A stretch of DNA of 50,133 bases from an uncultured Eubacteriales bacterium (lineage in GTDB: Bacteria > Bacillota > Clostridia > Oscillospirales > Acutalibacteraceae), in assembly GCA_900314795.1 (NCBI GenBank), contig OMWP01000012.1:1-50133 (forward strand), in the 5' to 3' direction. Positions 9,375 to 17,712 of this stretch are shown piece by piece. Every line of letters starts with the position of its first letter. Position 1 is the stretch's first letter. The notes beneath the pieces are model-generated. The model saw only the letters and a program-made list of their open reading frames with translations. It ran no database searches and was not told where the DNA came from. The position numbers and the translations under genes were made by a program.

Positions 9375-9796
9375 ACATCGATTCCATCCGTGACGGCGTC
9401 GTTATCGACCACATCACCGCAGGCCGCGGGATGCGGCTGTATGAGCTGCTGCACCTCGATGATCTGGACTGCTCCGTCGCGATCATCAAGAACGTCACCT
9501 CCAAGAAGATGGCGAAGAAGGATATCATCAAGATCGATTCCAAAACCCATATCAATATGGATGTGATCGGCTTCGTTGATCCGCAGGCGACCGTCAACAT
9601 CATCCGCGACGGCGAGCTGGTGCGCAAGCGCTGTATCGATATGCCGCAGGAGCTGACCAACGTCATCCGATGCATGAATCCGCGTTGTATCACTACGACG
9701 GAACAGGAGCTCGACCATGTGTTCCGCTTGACGGACAAAGAGAATAAGATCTACCGCTGTATTTACTGCGAAACCAAAGCTGAAAGGAAGTATTAA
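9371..9796 (+). CDS. pyrI: Aspartate carbamoyltransferase regulatory chain
   Basis: 141-residue nucleotide-binding, zinc-containing regulatory chain. The zinc site is CMNPRC (C-x4-C) followed by CIYC (C-x2-C) near the C-terminus, as in the enterobacterial protein. The N-terminal nucleotide-binding domain carries the [15 protein letters not shown] region. Start ATG 9371 overlaps the pyrB stop and follows AAGGAGG; the longer frame from 9290 is inside pyrB. Its presence implies feedback by nucleotides on PyrB. guaB starts only 2 bp after its stop. Confidence 0.94.
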   Translation: MNIDSIRDGVVIDHITAGRGMRLYELLHLDDLDCSVAIIKNVTSKKMAKKDIIKIDSKTHINMDVIGFVDPQATVNIIRDGELVRKRCIDMPQELTNVIRCMNPRCITTTEQELDHVFRLTDKENKIYRCIYCETKAERKY

Positions 9797-9798
9797 AG

Positions 9799-11304
9799 AT
9801 GGCCACTTTTATCAATGAACCTGCCCATACTTTTAATGAATATCTGCTCATCCCGGGTTACTCCTCTTCGGAGTGCGTGCCCGCGAACGTCACCCTGAGA
9901 ACCCCACTTGTGAAGTACAAGAAGGGTGAAGAGAGCGCAATCACCATGAACATCCCGCTCGTATCCGCAATCATGCAGGCGGTATCCGGCGACAAACTCG
10001 CTGTAGCCCTTGCGACACAGGGCGGCGTGAGCTTCATCTACGGCTCCCAGAGCGTGGAGGACGAGGCGGCGATGGTCAGAAGAGCCAAGAGCTATAAGGC
10101 GGGCTTTGTCCAGAGTGACAGCAATATCCGTCCCGACGCAACCTTGGCGGACGTGATCGAGCTGACCGAGCGCACCGGCCACAGCACTCTCGCTGTCACC
10201 GAGGGCGGCAAGCCCGACGGAAAGCTCCTCGGCGTTGTCACCAGCCGTGACTATCGCATCAGCCGTATGGATAAATCTGAGAAGGTCGAGACCTTCATGA
10301 CCCCCTTCGATAAGCTGATCTACGCTTATGAGGGCGCGACGCTGTCCGAGTGCAACGACATTATCTGGGATCACAAGCTCAATTCTCTGCCCGTTATCTC
10401 CAAGGACGGCAAAATGAGATATTTCGTGTTCCGCAAGGACTATGACAGCCATAAGGCGAACCCCAATGAGCTGCTCGACGAGCACAAGCGCTATGTTGTC
10501 GGAGCGGGTATCAACACCCGCGACTACGCCGAGCGTGTTCCCGCGCTGATCGAGGCGGGCGCCGATGTTCTCTGTATCGATTCCTCCGAGGGCTTCTCGG
10601 AGTGGCAGAAGCTGACCATCGACTGGATCCGTGAGAACTACGGCGACAGCGTCAAGGTAGGCGCGGGCAACGTCGTTGACGCGGAGGGCTTCCGCTATCT
10701 CGCCGACTGCGGCGCCGACTTCATCAAGGTCGGTATCGGCGGCGGTTCGATCTGTATCACCCGCGAGACCAAGGGTATCGGACGCGGTCAGGCGACTGCG
10801 CTGATCGAGGTCTGTGCCGAGAGAGATAAGTATTTTGAAGAAACCGGCGTGTACATCCCCGTCTGCTCCGACGGCGGTATCGTATACGATCACCATATCA
10901 CACTGGCGCTGGCGATGGGCGCCGACTTCATCATGCTGGGCAGATACTTTGCTCGCTTTGACGAGAGCCCGTCCAACAAGGTCAGCATCAACGGTACCTA
11001 TTATAAGGAGTACTGGGGTGAGGGGTCTCAGCGCGCGAGAAACTGGCAGCGCTATGACCTCGGCGGCGACAAGAAGCTCAGCTTTGAAGAGGGCGTCGAT
11101 TCGCTCGTACCGTACGCAGGTCCGTTGAAGGACAATGTCGCGCTGTCACTTTCTAAGGTCAAGTCGACCATGTGCAACTGCGGCGCGCTGACCATCCGCG
11201 AATTACAGGAAAAGGCGAAGCTCACGCTCGTATCCGCAACCTCGATCGTCGAGGGCGGCGCGCACGACGTCATCCAGAAGGATAAGAGCTCCGCGATGAA
11301 ATAA
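9799..11304 (+). CDS. guaB: IMP dehydrogenase, Tritrichomonas-like type
   Basis: Oxidises IMP to XMP with NAD, the committed step to GTP. The 501-residue protein has a TIM barrel interrupted by a CBS pair (about 105-225). The catalytic loop [10 protein letters not shown] places Cys319, and the mobile flap NWQRYDLGG places Arg418-Tyr419. These are the same numbers as the Tritrichomonas foetus enzyme, whose sequence (from memory) it resembles over its whole length, including the N-terminal [14 protein letters not shown] and GINTRD segments. It is very unlike the common bacterial GuaB in these stretches. It sits 2 bp after pyrI, with GAAAGGAAG as ribosome binding site, so guanine-branch synthesis is coupled to the pyrimidine transcript. 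Confidence 0.95.
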   Translation: MATFINEPAHTFNEYLLIPGYSSSECVPANVTLRTPLVKYKKGEESAITMNIPLVSAIMQAVSGDKLAVALATQGGVSFIYGSQSVEDEAAMVRRAKSYKAGFVQSDSNIRPDATLADVIELTERTGHSTLAVTEGGKPDGKLLGVVTSRDYRISRMDKSEKVETFMTPFDKLIYAYEGATLSECNDIIWDHKLNSLPVISKDGKMRYFVFRKDYDSHKANPNELLDEHKRYVVGAGINTRDYAERVPALIEAGADVLCIDSSEGFSEWQKLTIDWIRENYGDSVKVGAGNVVDAEGFRYLADCGADFIKVGIGGGSICITRETKGIGRGQATALIEVCAERDKYFEETGVYIPVCSDGGIVYDHHITLALAMGADFIMLGRYFARFDESPSNKVSINGTYYKEYWGEGSQRARNWQRYDLGGDKKLSFEEGVDSLVPYAGPLKDNVALSLSKVKSTMCNCGALTIRELQEKAKLTLVSATSIVEGGAHDVIQKDKSSAMK

Positions 11305-11310
11305 ATATTT

Positions 11311-11415
11311 AGTGGTCAGTGGTCAGTGATCAGCGGTTAGTTGCTGCAATGTTAAAAACGGGTATGGGCTTGCCCGCCCTTAACTGTTCACTCAAAACCG
11401 CTCACTGTTCACTGA
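11311..11415. repeat. Heptad-type inverted-repeat element (variant A)
   Basis: Left arm is a run of degenerate 7-mers (AGTGGTCAGTGGTCAGTGATCAG), right arm the near complement (TGTTCACTCAAAACCGCTCACTGTTCACTGA). A GGGCTTGCCCGCCC hairpin sits between. It fills the guaB-purE gap. The same arm motif occurs at 37245-37319 between rpmJ and rpsM. Confidence 0.75.
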
Positions 11416-11445
11416 TGGCAAAGCCATCTTAATTTGGAGGTAATT

Positions 11446-11934
11446 ATGAAAAAAGTCGGGATCATCATGGGCTCCGACAGCGATCTGCCGATCGTCAAAA
11501 AGGCGACCGACATGCTGTCGACCCTCGACATTCCTTTTGAAGTACACGTTTATTCCGCTCACAGAACACCCGTAGAGGCTTCTGAATTTGCGAAAAATGC
11601 GCGCGCGCACGGCTTTGGCGTACTGATCGCCGCGGCGGGTATGGCGGCACACTTAGCGGGCGCGATCGCCGCAAATACCACCCTGCCTGTCATCGGCATC
11701 CCCTGCAAAGGCGGCATGATGGACGGTCTGGACGCCCTGCTCTCTACCGTACAGATGCCTACCGGTATCCCGGTAGCGACTGTCGCGCTGAACGGCGCGG
11801 CAAACGCGGCGCTTCTGGCGGCACAGATCATCGCCGTAGAAGATAAAGAGCTCGCCGCAAAGCTGGACGCAAAGCGTAAAGCAGACGCGGCAGTGGTTCT
11901 GGAGAAGGATAGAGGAATCTTAGATAGATTATAA
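11446..11934 (+). CDS. purE: 5-(carboxyamino)imidazole ribonucleotide mutase, class I-like
   Basis: 162 residues. N-terminal MGSDSDLP phosphate-binding motif and SAHRTP are the PurE signatures. The length fits class I (N5-CAIR mutase, which needs PurK), but no purK lies in the window, so whether it accepts N5-CAIR or carboxylates AIR directly cannot be settled here. GGAGG at 11436-11440 selects ATG 11446; the frame is open from 11434. Flanked on both sides by heptad-type repeat elements. Confidence 0.93.
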   Translation: MKKVGIIMGSDSDLPIVKKATDMLSTLDIPFEVHVYSAHRTPVEASEFAKNARAHGFGVLIAAAGMAAHLAGAIAANTTLPVIGIPCKGGMMDGLDALLSTVQMPTGIPVATVALNGAANAALLAAQIIAVEDKELAAKLDAKRKADAAVVLEKDRGILDRL

Positions 11935-11935
11935 G

Positions 11936-12065
11936 AAAGATAACAGATAATAGATAACAGGTAACAGTGAATGGCGGGCGCTGCCTGCACCCGATTTATC
12001 AATTTTAAAATCCGTAAGGATTTCCCTTCACTATTCTCTGTTCTCTTTTCTCTGTTCTCTGAATC
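11936..12065. repeat. Heptad-type inverted-repeat element (variant B)
   Basis: Left arm GATAACAGATAATAGATAACAG, then GTAACAGTGAA; right arm TTCACTATTCTCTGTTCTC and TCTCTGTTCTCTGAATC. The arms are imperfect complements built from repeated 7-8-mers. The middle (ATGGCGGGCGCTGCC...) has no gene. It ends just before the ribosome binding site of the purF homologue. Confidence 0.7.
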
Positions 12066-12078
12066 AGGGAGGTATATC

Positions 12079-13503
12079 ATGGGTGGCTTTTTCGGCATTA
12101 CGTCAACCGAAGACTGCATGATGGATGTATTCTTCGGCGTTGACTACCATTCCCATCTCGGCACACGGCGCGGCGGTCTTGCCGCTTACGATCCCGGGAT
12201 CGGCTTACAGCGCAAGATCCATAATATAGAGAACGCACCGTTCCGGACAAAATTTCAACATATTTTTGATGAGATGCAGGGCACCTCGGCGATCGGCTGT
12301 ATTTCCGACACTGATCCCCAGCCGATGCTGATCCGCTCGCATCTTGGCACCTACGCGATTTGTAACGTCGGTATCATCAACAATGCGGAGGAGCTGATCG
12401 ACAAGCACCTCAAGCATTCCTACGGACATTTTGACGCGATGACCGGCGGCAGGGTGAATTCCACCGAGCTGCTCGCAGCACTGATCGATACGCAATCGAG
12501 CTTTGCCGAGGGTATCAAGTTCGCCCAGAGCATCATCGACGGCACGCAGAATATCCTGATCCTCTTGGAGGACGGCTCACTGATCGCTGCGCGTGACAAG
12601 GTCGGTCGACTGCCTGTCTGTATCGGCAGGAGCGAGTTCGGCTATGCGGTGTCCTTTGAGAGCTACGCGTACCAGAAGCTCGGCTATGAGGACGACAGGG
12701 AGTTGGGCCCCGGCGAGATCGTCCTGCTCACGCCGACCTATCTCAAACAACTCGCAAAGCCCGGCAAGAAAAAGCGGATCTGCTCCTTTTTATGGAGCTA
12801 CTACGGTTATCCGACCTCGACCTATGAGGGTGTGAACGTCGAGTTGATGCGCTACCGCAACGGCGCGATCATGGCGCACCACGATCAGGATAATCTCGGC
12901 GACATCAACGTCGATTATGTCGGCGGTGTGCCGGATTCGGGCACACCCCACGCGATCGGTTATGCCAATGAGAGCGGTAAACCCTTCGCGCGCGCGTTCA
13001 TCAAATACACACCGACATGGTCGCGCTCCTTTATGCCGACCAATCAGACCGACCGCAACAAGATCGCGAAAATGAAGCAGATCCCTGTCTATGATCTGAT
13101 CACCGATAAAGATCTGCTCTTTGTGGATGATTCCATCGTGCGCGGCACTCAGCTCAGAGAAACGGTCGAGTTCCTGTATGAGAACGGCGCCAAGAGCGTG
13201 CACATGCGCTCGGCATGTCCGCCGATCATGTACGGCTGTAAGTACCTCAATTTTTCGCGCAATACATCCGACATGGATTTAATTGCAAGGCGTGTCATCC
13301 TCGAGCTCGAGGGGGAAGAGGGCTTCAATCATATCAAGGAGTATGCCGACGGTTCCACGACCCGCGGCAAAAACCTGAGAAAAACCATTTGCGAAAAGCT
13401 GAAATTCGATTCGCTGGATTTTCAGTCCCTCGACGGCATCGTAGAGGCGATCGGGCTCCCTAAATGCGAGCTGTGCACCTACTGCTGGGACGGCGAAGAA
13501 TAG
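12079..13503 (+). CDS. PurF-family amidophosphoribosyltransferase lacking the nucleophile Cys
   Basis: 474-residue homologue of glutamine PRPP amidotransferase, the first purine step. The N-terminus reads MGGFFGI where active PurF begins MCGIFG, so the Cys1 glutaminase nucleophile is replaced by Gly and HRGQESAG is replaced by TRRGGLAAY. The phosphoribosyltransferase half keeps the PRPP loop VDDSIVRGT at 349-357. Cysteines at RICSF, ACPPIMYGC and Cys463/466/469 near the C-terminus match positions where Bacillus PurF binds a [4Fe-4S] cluster. It may use free ammonia, take ammonia from a partner, or be regulatory. AGGGAGG precedes ATG 12079; the open frame from 11971 only reads through repeat DNA. 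Confidence 0.85.
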   Translation: MGGFFGITSTEDCMMDVFFGVDYHSHLGTRRGGLAAYDPGIGLQRKIHNIENAPFRTKFQHIFDEMQGTSAIGCISDTDPQPMLIRSHLGTYAICNVGIINNAEELIDKHLKHSYGHFDAMTGGRVNSTELLAALIDTQSSFAEGIKFAQSIIDGTQNILILLEDGSLIAARDKVGRLPVCIGRSEFGYAVSFESYAYQKLGYEDDRELGPGEIVLLTPTYLKQLAKPGKKKRICSFLWSYYGYPTSTYEGVNVELMRYRNGAIMAHHDQDNLGDINVDYVGGVPDSGTPHAIGYANESGKPFARAFIKYTPTWSRSFMPTNQTDRNKIAKMKQIPVYDLITDKDLLFVDDSIVRGTQLRETVEFLYENGAKSVHMRSACPPIMYGCKYLNFSRNTSDMDLIARRVILELEGEEGFNHIKEYADGSTTRGKNLRKTICEKLKFDSLDFQSLDGIVEAIGLPKCELCTYCWDGEE

Positions 13504-13668
13504 GCACTTGTGCCGTTGTTCCGCCTTTTGAAATGCTTGTCATGATTTTGGACAGCATCAACGGCGGGTCATAGGTTTGTCTTTGCCATGAATTGAAAGC
13601 ATCTAAGGCGAATCACAAATTTCTTTGTACTATTTCAAATGCTCTCTTTGAGCAGAAAGGTAATCAAT
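13504..13668. other. purF-like to purM gap with inverted-repeat remnants
   Basis: 165 bp. A perfect small hairpin GGCAC-TT-GTGCC (13503-13514) overlaps the purF-like stop. CGCCTT (13522-13527) is complementary to AAGGCG (13605-13610), with AAATGCT-like words near both. No promoter or gene recognised; GAAAGG lies just before purM. Confidence 0.5.
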
Positions 13669-14718
13669 ATGAATACAAATTCCAAATCCGACGCTTACGC
13701 CGCGGCGGGCGTCGATATCACCGCAGGTTACAAGGCGGTCGAGCTGATGAAGCAGCATGTCGCGCGTACCGCGACCGCAGGGGTTTGCTCCGATGTGGGC
13801 GGCTTCGGCGGATTGTTTGAGCTTGATCTGACCGGTATCAGCAAGCCGGTTCTGGTCAGCGGCACCGACGGCGTCGGCACAAAGCTCAAGCTCGCATTCC
13901 TGATGGACAAGCACGATACCGTGGGTATCGACTGCGTGGCGATGTGCGTCAACGATATCGTTTGCGTGGGCGCAAAGCCGCTGTTGTTCCTCGACTATAT
14001 CGCCTGCGGCAAGAATGTTCCCGAACGTATCGCGGACATCGTCAAGGGCGTTGCCGACGGCTGTGTGCAGTCAGGCGCGGCGCTGATCGGCGGCGAGACT
14101 GCCGAGATGCCCGGCTTCTATCCCGAGGACGAATATGACCTCGCCGGCTACAGCACCGGTGTGGTCGATAAAGATAAGATCATCGATAACAAGAAGATGG
14201 CGGTCGGCGATATCGTTATCGCGCTGCCGTCCTCCGGCGTCCATTCTAACGGCTTCTCTCTTGTCCGCAAGGTGTTTGATGTAGAGAACGCCGATATCAA
14301 AACGCCTGTCGAGGCTCTCGGAGGCAAGAGTGTGGGCGAGACCCTGCTCACCCCGACCAGGATCTATGTCAAGCCCGTGCTGGCACTGCTCGACAAGGTG
14401 CAGGTCAAGGGTATCTCTCACATCACCGGCGGCGGTTTTTATGAGAACATCCCGCGCTCCATCCCCGACGGACTATGCGCGAAGATACAGAAGGACGCTG
14501 TCCGCATCCTGCCGATCTTTCAACTCATTCAGGAAAAGGGCGGTATCTCGGAGCACGACATGTTCAACACCTTTAACATGGGCGTCGGCATGAGCATTGT
14601 TGTCCCTGCCGCTCAGGCGGATGAGGCGCTCTCGATCCTCAAAGCTAAGGGCGAGGACGCATATATCATCGGCGAGATCGTCAAGGCGCAGGGCGAGGAG
14701 AAGATCGAGTTATGCTAA
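13669..14718 (+). CDS. purM: Phosphoribosylformylglycinamidine cyclo-ligase (AIR synthetase)
   Basis: Closes the imidazole ring of FGAM using ATP. 349 residues, usual size. [15 protein letters not shown] at the N-terminus, the [10 protein letters not shown] segment near 77, [11 protein letters not shown] near 150, and [13 protein letters not shown] near 260 are PurM/PurL-superfamily signatures. ATG 13669 lies 8 nt after GAAAGG; the longer frame from 13639 has no ribosome binding site. It overlaps purN by 7 bp. Confidence 0.95.
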   Translation: MNTNSKSDAYAAAGVDITAGYKAVELMKQHVARTATAGVCSDVGGFGGLFELDLTGISKPVLVSGTDGVGTKLKLAFLMDKHDTVGIDCVAMCVNDIVCVGAKPLLFLDYIACGKNVPERIADIVKGVADGCVQSGAALIGGETAEMPGFYPEDEYDLAGYSTGVVDKDKIIDNKKMAVGDIVIALPSSGVHSNGFSLVRKVFDVENADIKTPVEALGGKSVGETLLTPTRIYVKPVLALLDKVQVKGISHITGGGFYENIPRSIPDGLCAKIQKDAVRILPIFQLIQEKGGISEHDMFNTFNMGVGMSIVVPAAQADEALSILKAKGEDAYIIGEIVKAQGEEKIELC

Positions 14719-15338
14719 AGGCAAAAATTGCTGTTTTGGTATCCGGCGGCGGCACCAATCTGCAGGCGCTGATCGACGCGCAGAACAGCGGCATTATCCA
14801 CAGCGGCGAGATTACGTTGGTGATCTCTAACAATCAAAACGCCTATGCGCTGACCCGTGCTCAAAATGCAGGGATCAAAGCGTTATATATTTCTAAGAAA
14901 GAATTAAAATCGCAAGAGGCGTTTGAGGCCGCCATGATCGACGCGCTTGAAGAAAACGGGATCGATCTGATCGTTCTCGCGGGATTTATGTCGATCCTAT
15001 CGGAGCGGTTCACCTCGCGCTATGACCACCGTATCCTCAACATCCATCCGTCGCTGATCCCGTCCTTTTGCGGACAGGGCTTCTACGGCTTGAAGGTCCA
15101 TGAGGCGGCGCTTGAAAAGGGCGTCAAGGTGACCGGCGCGACCGTCCACTTTGTCAACGAGATCCCTGACGGCGGCGAGATCATCGCCCAAAAGGCGGTC
15201 GAGGTGGAAGACGGTGACACGCCCGAGATCTTACAAAGACGCGTCATGGAGCAGGCGGAGTGGATCATCCTGCCACAATCAGTTGAGAAGGTATCAAGGC
15301 TCCTTTTGGTAAAAGGAGCTGTCACCGAAGGTGACTGA
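14712..15338 (+). CDS. purN: Phosphoribosylglycinamide formyltransferase with repeat-derived C-terminus
   Basis: Formyl-tetrahydrofolate-dependent GAR transformylase. 208 residues. N-terminal [13 protein letters not shown] binds the phosphate of [13 protein letters not shown] (catalytic Asn and His) and [12 protein letters not shown] (catalytic Asp) are intact. Residues 196-208 and the stop codon are read from an inverted-repeat element (GGCTCC..GGTAA..GGAGCTGTCACC) that begins at 15298, so the native tail has been replaced. Activity is probably unaffected because catalytic residues are far upstream. Overlaps purM. Confidence 0.93.
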   Translation: MLKAKIAVLVSGGGTNLQALIDAQNSGIIHSGEITLVISNNQNAYALTRAQNAGIKALYISKKELKSQEAFEAAMIDALEENGIDLIVLAGFMSILSERFTSRYDHRILNIHPSLIPSFCGQGFYGLKVHEAALEKGVKVTGATVHFVNEIPDGGEIIAQKAVEVEDGDTPEILQRRVMEQAEWIILPQSVEKVSRLLLVKGAVTEGD

Positions 15339-15380
15339 AGAATTGTATGAATGTCGCCGCAGGCGACCACCAATTAATAC
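15298..15380. repeat. GGCTCC-type repeat fused to the purN 3' end
   Basis: Contains GGCTCCTTTTGGTAAAAGGAGC, then GTCACCGAAGGTGAC, then CTGAAGAATTGTAT and a GTCGCCGCAGGCGAC hairpin. It matches the left part of the element at 36916. It overlaps the purN coding end and stops before the purO ribosome binding site. Confidence 0.75.
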
Positions 15381-15398
15381 AAAGGGGAGAAATTTGGA

Positions 15399-16118
15399 AT
15401 GAATATTTACAAAATCAACGACATCGCTGAGCTGCTCGACGGTAATACTTATCCGGGCAGAGGCATCATCATCGGCAAGACTGCCGACGGAAAAAGAGCT
15501 GTTGCTGCCTACTTCATCATGGGCAGAAGCGCCAATTCCAGAAACCGTATCTTCACCGAGCGTGACGGCGCGGTATACACCGAGCCCTTTGACGCTTCTA
15601 AGGTCGAGGATCCCTCGCTGATCATCTATGCGGCGATCCGCGAGTACGAAAATAACCTGATCGTCACCAACGGCGACCAGACCGACACCATCTATGAAGG
15701 TCTTGAAAAGGGTCTGAGCTTCAACAAAGCGCTCGAGAGCCGTGAGTTCGAGCCTGACGCGCCGAATCTCACGCCTCGTATCAGCGGCATGCTCACCTTC
15801 GAGGACGGCGACTTCACCTATCAGATGTCCATTTTGAAGTCCATCGATCCCGAGGGCAGCGACTGTGCCCGCTACGGCTTTACCTATCCTTCCAAGGCGG
15901 GCTTAGGTCACTTTATCCACACCTATGTCTGCGACGGCAACCCGATCCCGACCTTCCAGGGTGAGCCCGAGAGAGTCGCGATCGACGACGATATCGATGC
16001 TTTCACCGACAAGCTGTGGAACGCGCTGGACGAGAATAACAAGATTTCGCTGTATGTCAGAACTATCGACCTCGAGACAGGCGAAGAAGAGAACCGTCTG
16101 GTCAATAAAAACAAGTAA
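15399..16118 (+). CDS. purO: IMP cyclohydrolase, archaeal PurO-like
   Basis: Cyclises FAICAR to IMP. The 239-residue protein resembles the IMP_cyclohyd family (archaeal PurO), not the cyclohydrolase half of bacterial PurH. It shows YPGRGIIIGKTADGKRAVAAY near residue 16, then YFIMGRSANSRNR, and a C-terminal GLGHFIHTYVCDG segment. AAAGGGGAG precedes ATG 15399. It is next to a free-standing AICAR transformylase, the expected partner for the preceding step, which supports the assignment. Confidence 0.88.
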   Translation: MNIYKINDIAELLDGNTYPGRGIIIGKTADGKRAVAAYFIMGRSANSRNRIFTERDGAVYTEPFDASKVEDPSLIIYAAIREYENNLIVTNGDQTDTIYEGLEKGLSFNKALESREFEPDAPNLTPRISGMLTFEDGDFTYQMSILKSIDPEGSDCARYGFTYPSKAGLGHFIHTYVCDGNPIPTFQGEPERVAIDDDIDAFTDKLWNALDENNKISLYVRTIDLETGEEENRLVNKNK

Positions 16119-16121
16119 TAA

Positions 16122-16355
16122 GCCTTCCCCTTGAGGGGAAGGCAGGCAATTTGCCGGACACTTGCGTCAAAGCAAATTGGTCGGATGAGGTGGAAGCCTA
16201 TCCGATATATGAATACATGGGATGAAGTAGAAATGTTTCCACCTCATCCGTCACCGCCAATAGATTGTCGGCGACACCTTTTCCTCGCCGGAGACGGCTC
16301 CCCCCTTGTCCGCTTTGCGGACATTCCCCCAACGGGGGTACCTCGAGGGGAAGGC
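16122..16355. repeat. Inverted-repeat (MITE-like) element between purO and AICAR transformylase
   Basis: Left end GCCTTCCCCTTGAGGGGAAGGC, right end CCTCGAGGGGAAGGC. Internal blocks GTCGGATGAGGTGGAA and TTTCCACCTCATCCG are complementary, and the GTCCGCTTTGCGGAC and CCCCCAACGGGGG hairpins recur from the element at 7529. It covers nearly all of the 270-bp gap. Confidence 0.8.
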
Positions 16356-16388
16356 ATTTGTCGCCCTACAAAAAAGGAGATAATCACA

Positions 16389-17573
16389 ATGAAAGAATTT
16401 GAGTTAAAATACGGTTGCAACCCCAACCAGAAACCCGCAAAGATCTTTATGCACGACGGCTCCGATCTTCCGATCGAGATTCTGTGCGGCAGACCCGGCT
16501 ACATCAACTTCCTCGACGCGTTCAATTCATGGCAGCTCGTCAAGGAGCTCAAAGAGGCGCTCGGACTGCCTGCCGTCACCTCGTTCAAGCATGTCAGCCC
16601 CACCTCGGCGGCTGTCGGCGTACCGCTTTCCGATAAGCTCAAGAAGGCTTGCTTCGTCGACGACATCGAGGGTCTGGATGATTCTCCGCTCGCCTGCGCT
16701 TACGCGCGTGCACGCGGTACCGACCGTATGTGCTCCTTCGGCGACTGGGTCGCGCTGAGTGACGTCTGCGATGTTACCACCGCGAAGATGATCCAGCGTG
16801 AGGTAAGTGACGGCATCATCGCCCCCGGCTATGAGCCCGAGGCGCTCGAGATCCTCAAATCCAAGAGAAAAGGCAACTACAATATCGTACAGATCGACCC
16901 GAACTATGTGCCTGATCCCGTTGAGCATAAGCAGGTCTACGGCATCACCTTTGAGCAGGGTCGCAATAACTTTGAGATCAACCGCGCACTGCTCGAAAAT
17001 ATCGTGACAAAGAACAAGGAACTGCCCGAGAGCGCGGTGCGTGATCTGATCATCTCCCTGATCACCCTCAAATATACCCAGTCTAACTCCGTTTGCTACG
17101 CGGTAGACGGTCAGGCGATCGGCGTCGGCGCGGGTCAGCAGAGCCGTATCCACTGCACCCGTCTGGCGGGCTCTAAGGCGGACACCTGGTTCCTCAGACA
17201 GAGTGACAAGGTGCTGAACCTCCCGTTCCGCGAGGATATCCGCCGTCCCGACCGCGACAACGTCATCGACGGTTATATCAACCGCAACGAAGAGGATGTT
17301 ACCGCTGACGGCAACTGGCAGAAGTATTTCACCGAGCAGCCCGCTCCCTTCACCGATGAGGAGCAGAGAGCGTACCTCGACACCATCGACAACGTCGCGC
17401 TCGGTTCGGACGCGTTCTTCCCGTTCTCCGACAATATCGAGAGAGCGTATAAGAGCGGCGTCAAATATATCGCGGAGCCCGGCGGCTCCATCCGTGATGA
17501 CGCTGTCATCGACTGCTGCGACAAGTACGGCATGGCGATGGCGTTCACCGGCATGAGATTGTTCCACCACTAA
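16389..17573 (+). CDS. purH: Stand-alone AICAR transformylase (human ATIC-like)
   Basis: Formylates AICAR to FAICAR. 394 residues covering only the transformylase part of PurH; the N-terminal MGS-like cyclohydrolase domain is absent and supplied by the upstream PurO. The catalytic Lys-His lies in SFKHVSPTSAAVG (near residue 60), and QSNSVCYA plus GAGQQSRIHCTRLAG are present. These stretches read like the eukaryotic ATIC enzyme rather than typical bacterial PurH (KHANPCG). ATG 16389 follows AAAGGAG. The frame is open back to 16131, but that part is repeat DNA. Confidence 0.92.
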   Translation: MKEFELKYGCNPNQKPAKIFMHDGSDLPIEILCGRPGYINFLDAFNSWQLVKELKEALGLPAVTSFKHVSPTSAAVGVPLSDKLKKACFVDDIEGLDDSPLACAYARARGTDRMCSFGDWVALSDVCDVTTAKMIQREVSDGIIAPGYEPEALEILKSKRKGNYNIVQIDPNYVPDPVEHKQVYGITFEQGRNNFEINRALLENIVTKNKELPESAVRDLIISLITLKYTQSNSVCYAVDGQAIGVGAGQQSRIHCTRLAGSKADTWFLRQSDKVLNLPFREDIRRPDRDNVIDGYINRNEEDVTADGNWQKYFTEQPAPFTDEEQRAYLDTIDNVALGSDAFFPFSDNIERAYKSGVKYIAEPGGSIRDDAVIDCCDKYGMAMAFTGMRLFHH

Positions 17574-17584
17574 TCGGTGACACT

Positions 17585-17699
17585 GTAGGGACGAGCATTG
17601 CTCGTCCGCTGCGTTTTTGATAGAAGAAGGTCAATGAGGAGCTATTATCGCTCCGCGAATGTTCCGTGCGGAACACGGACGACCGATGGTCGTCCCTAC
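17585..17699 (+). repeat. GTAGGG-family element, long copy with terminal inverted repeats
   Basis: Starts GTAGGGACGAGCATTGCTCGTCC and ends GGACGACCGATGGTCGTCCCTAC, so each end is a hairpin and the outer ends complement each other. The middle includes GTTCCGTGCGGAAC. It fills the gap before purD up to its ribosome binding site. Confidence 0.8.
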
Positions 17700-17712
17700 G
17701 AGGAGGATATAA

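Noticed and set aside
11305-11445. Purine riboswitch before purE
   Set aside because: The gap is accounted for by the heptad-type element; no three-way-junction purine aptamer pattern was seen.
11971-12078. Longer N-terminus for the PurF homologue that might restore a Cys
   Set aside because: The extension is repeat DNA, has no ribosome binding site, and does not place a Cys at the processed N-terminus.
16131-16388. 86-residue N-terminal extension of the AICAR transformylase
   Set aside because: It lies wholly in an inverted-repeat element; AAAGGAG before ATG 16389 marks the start. It is not a cyclohydrolase domain.
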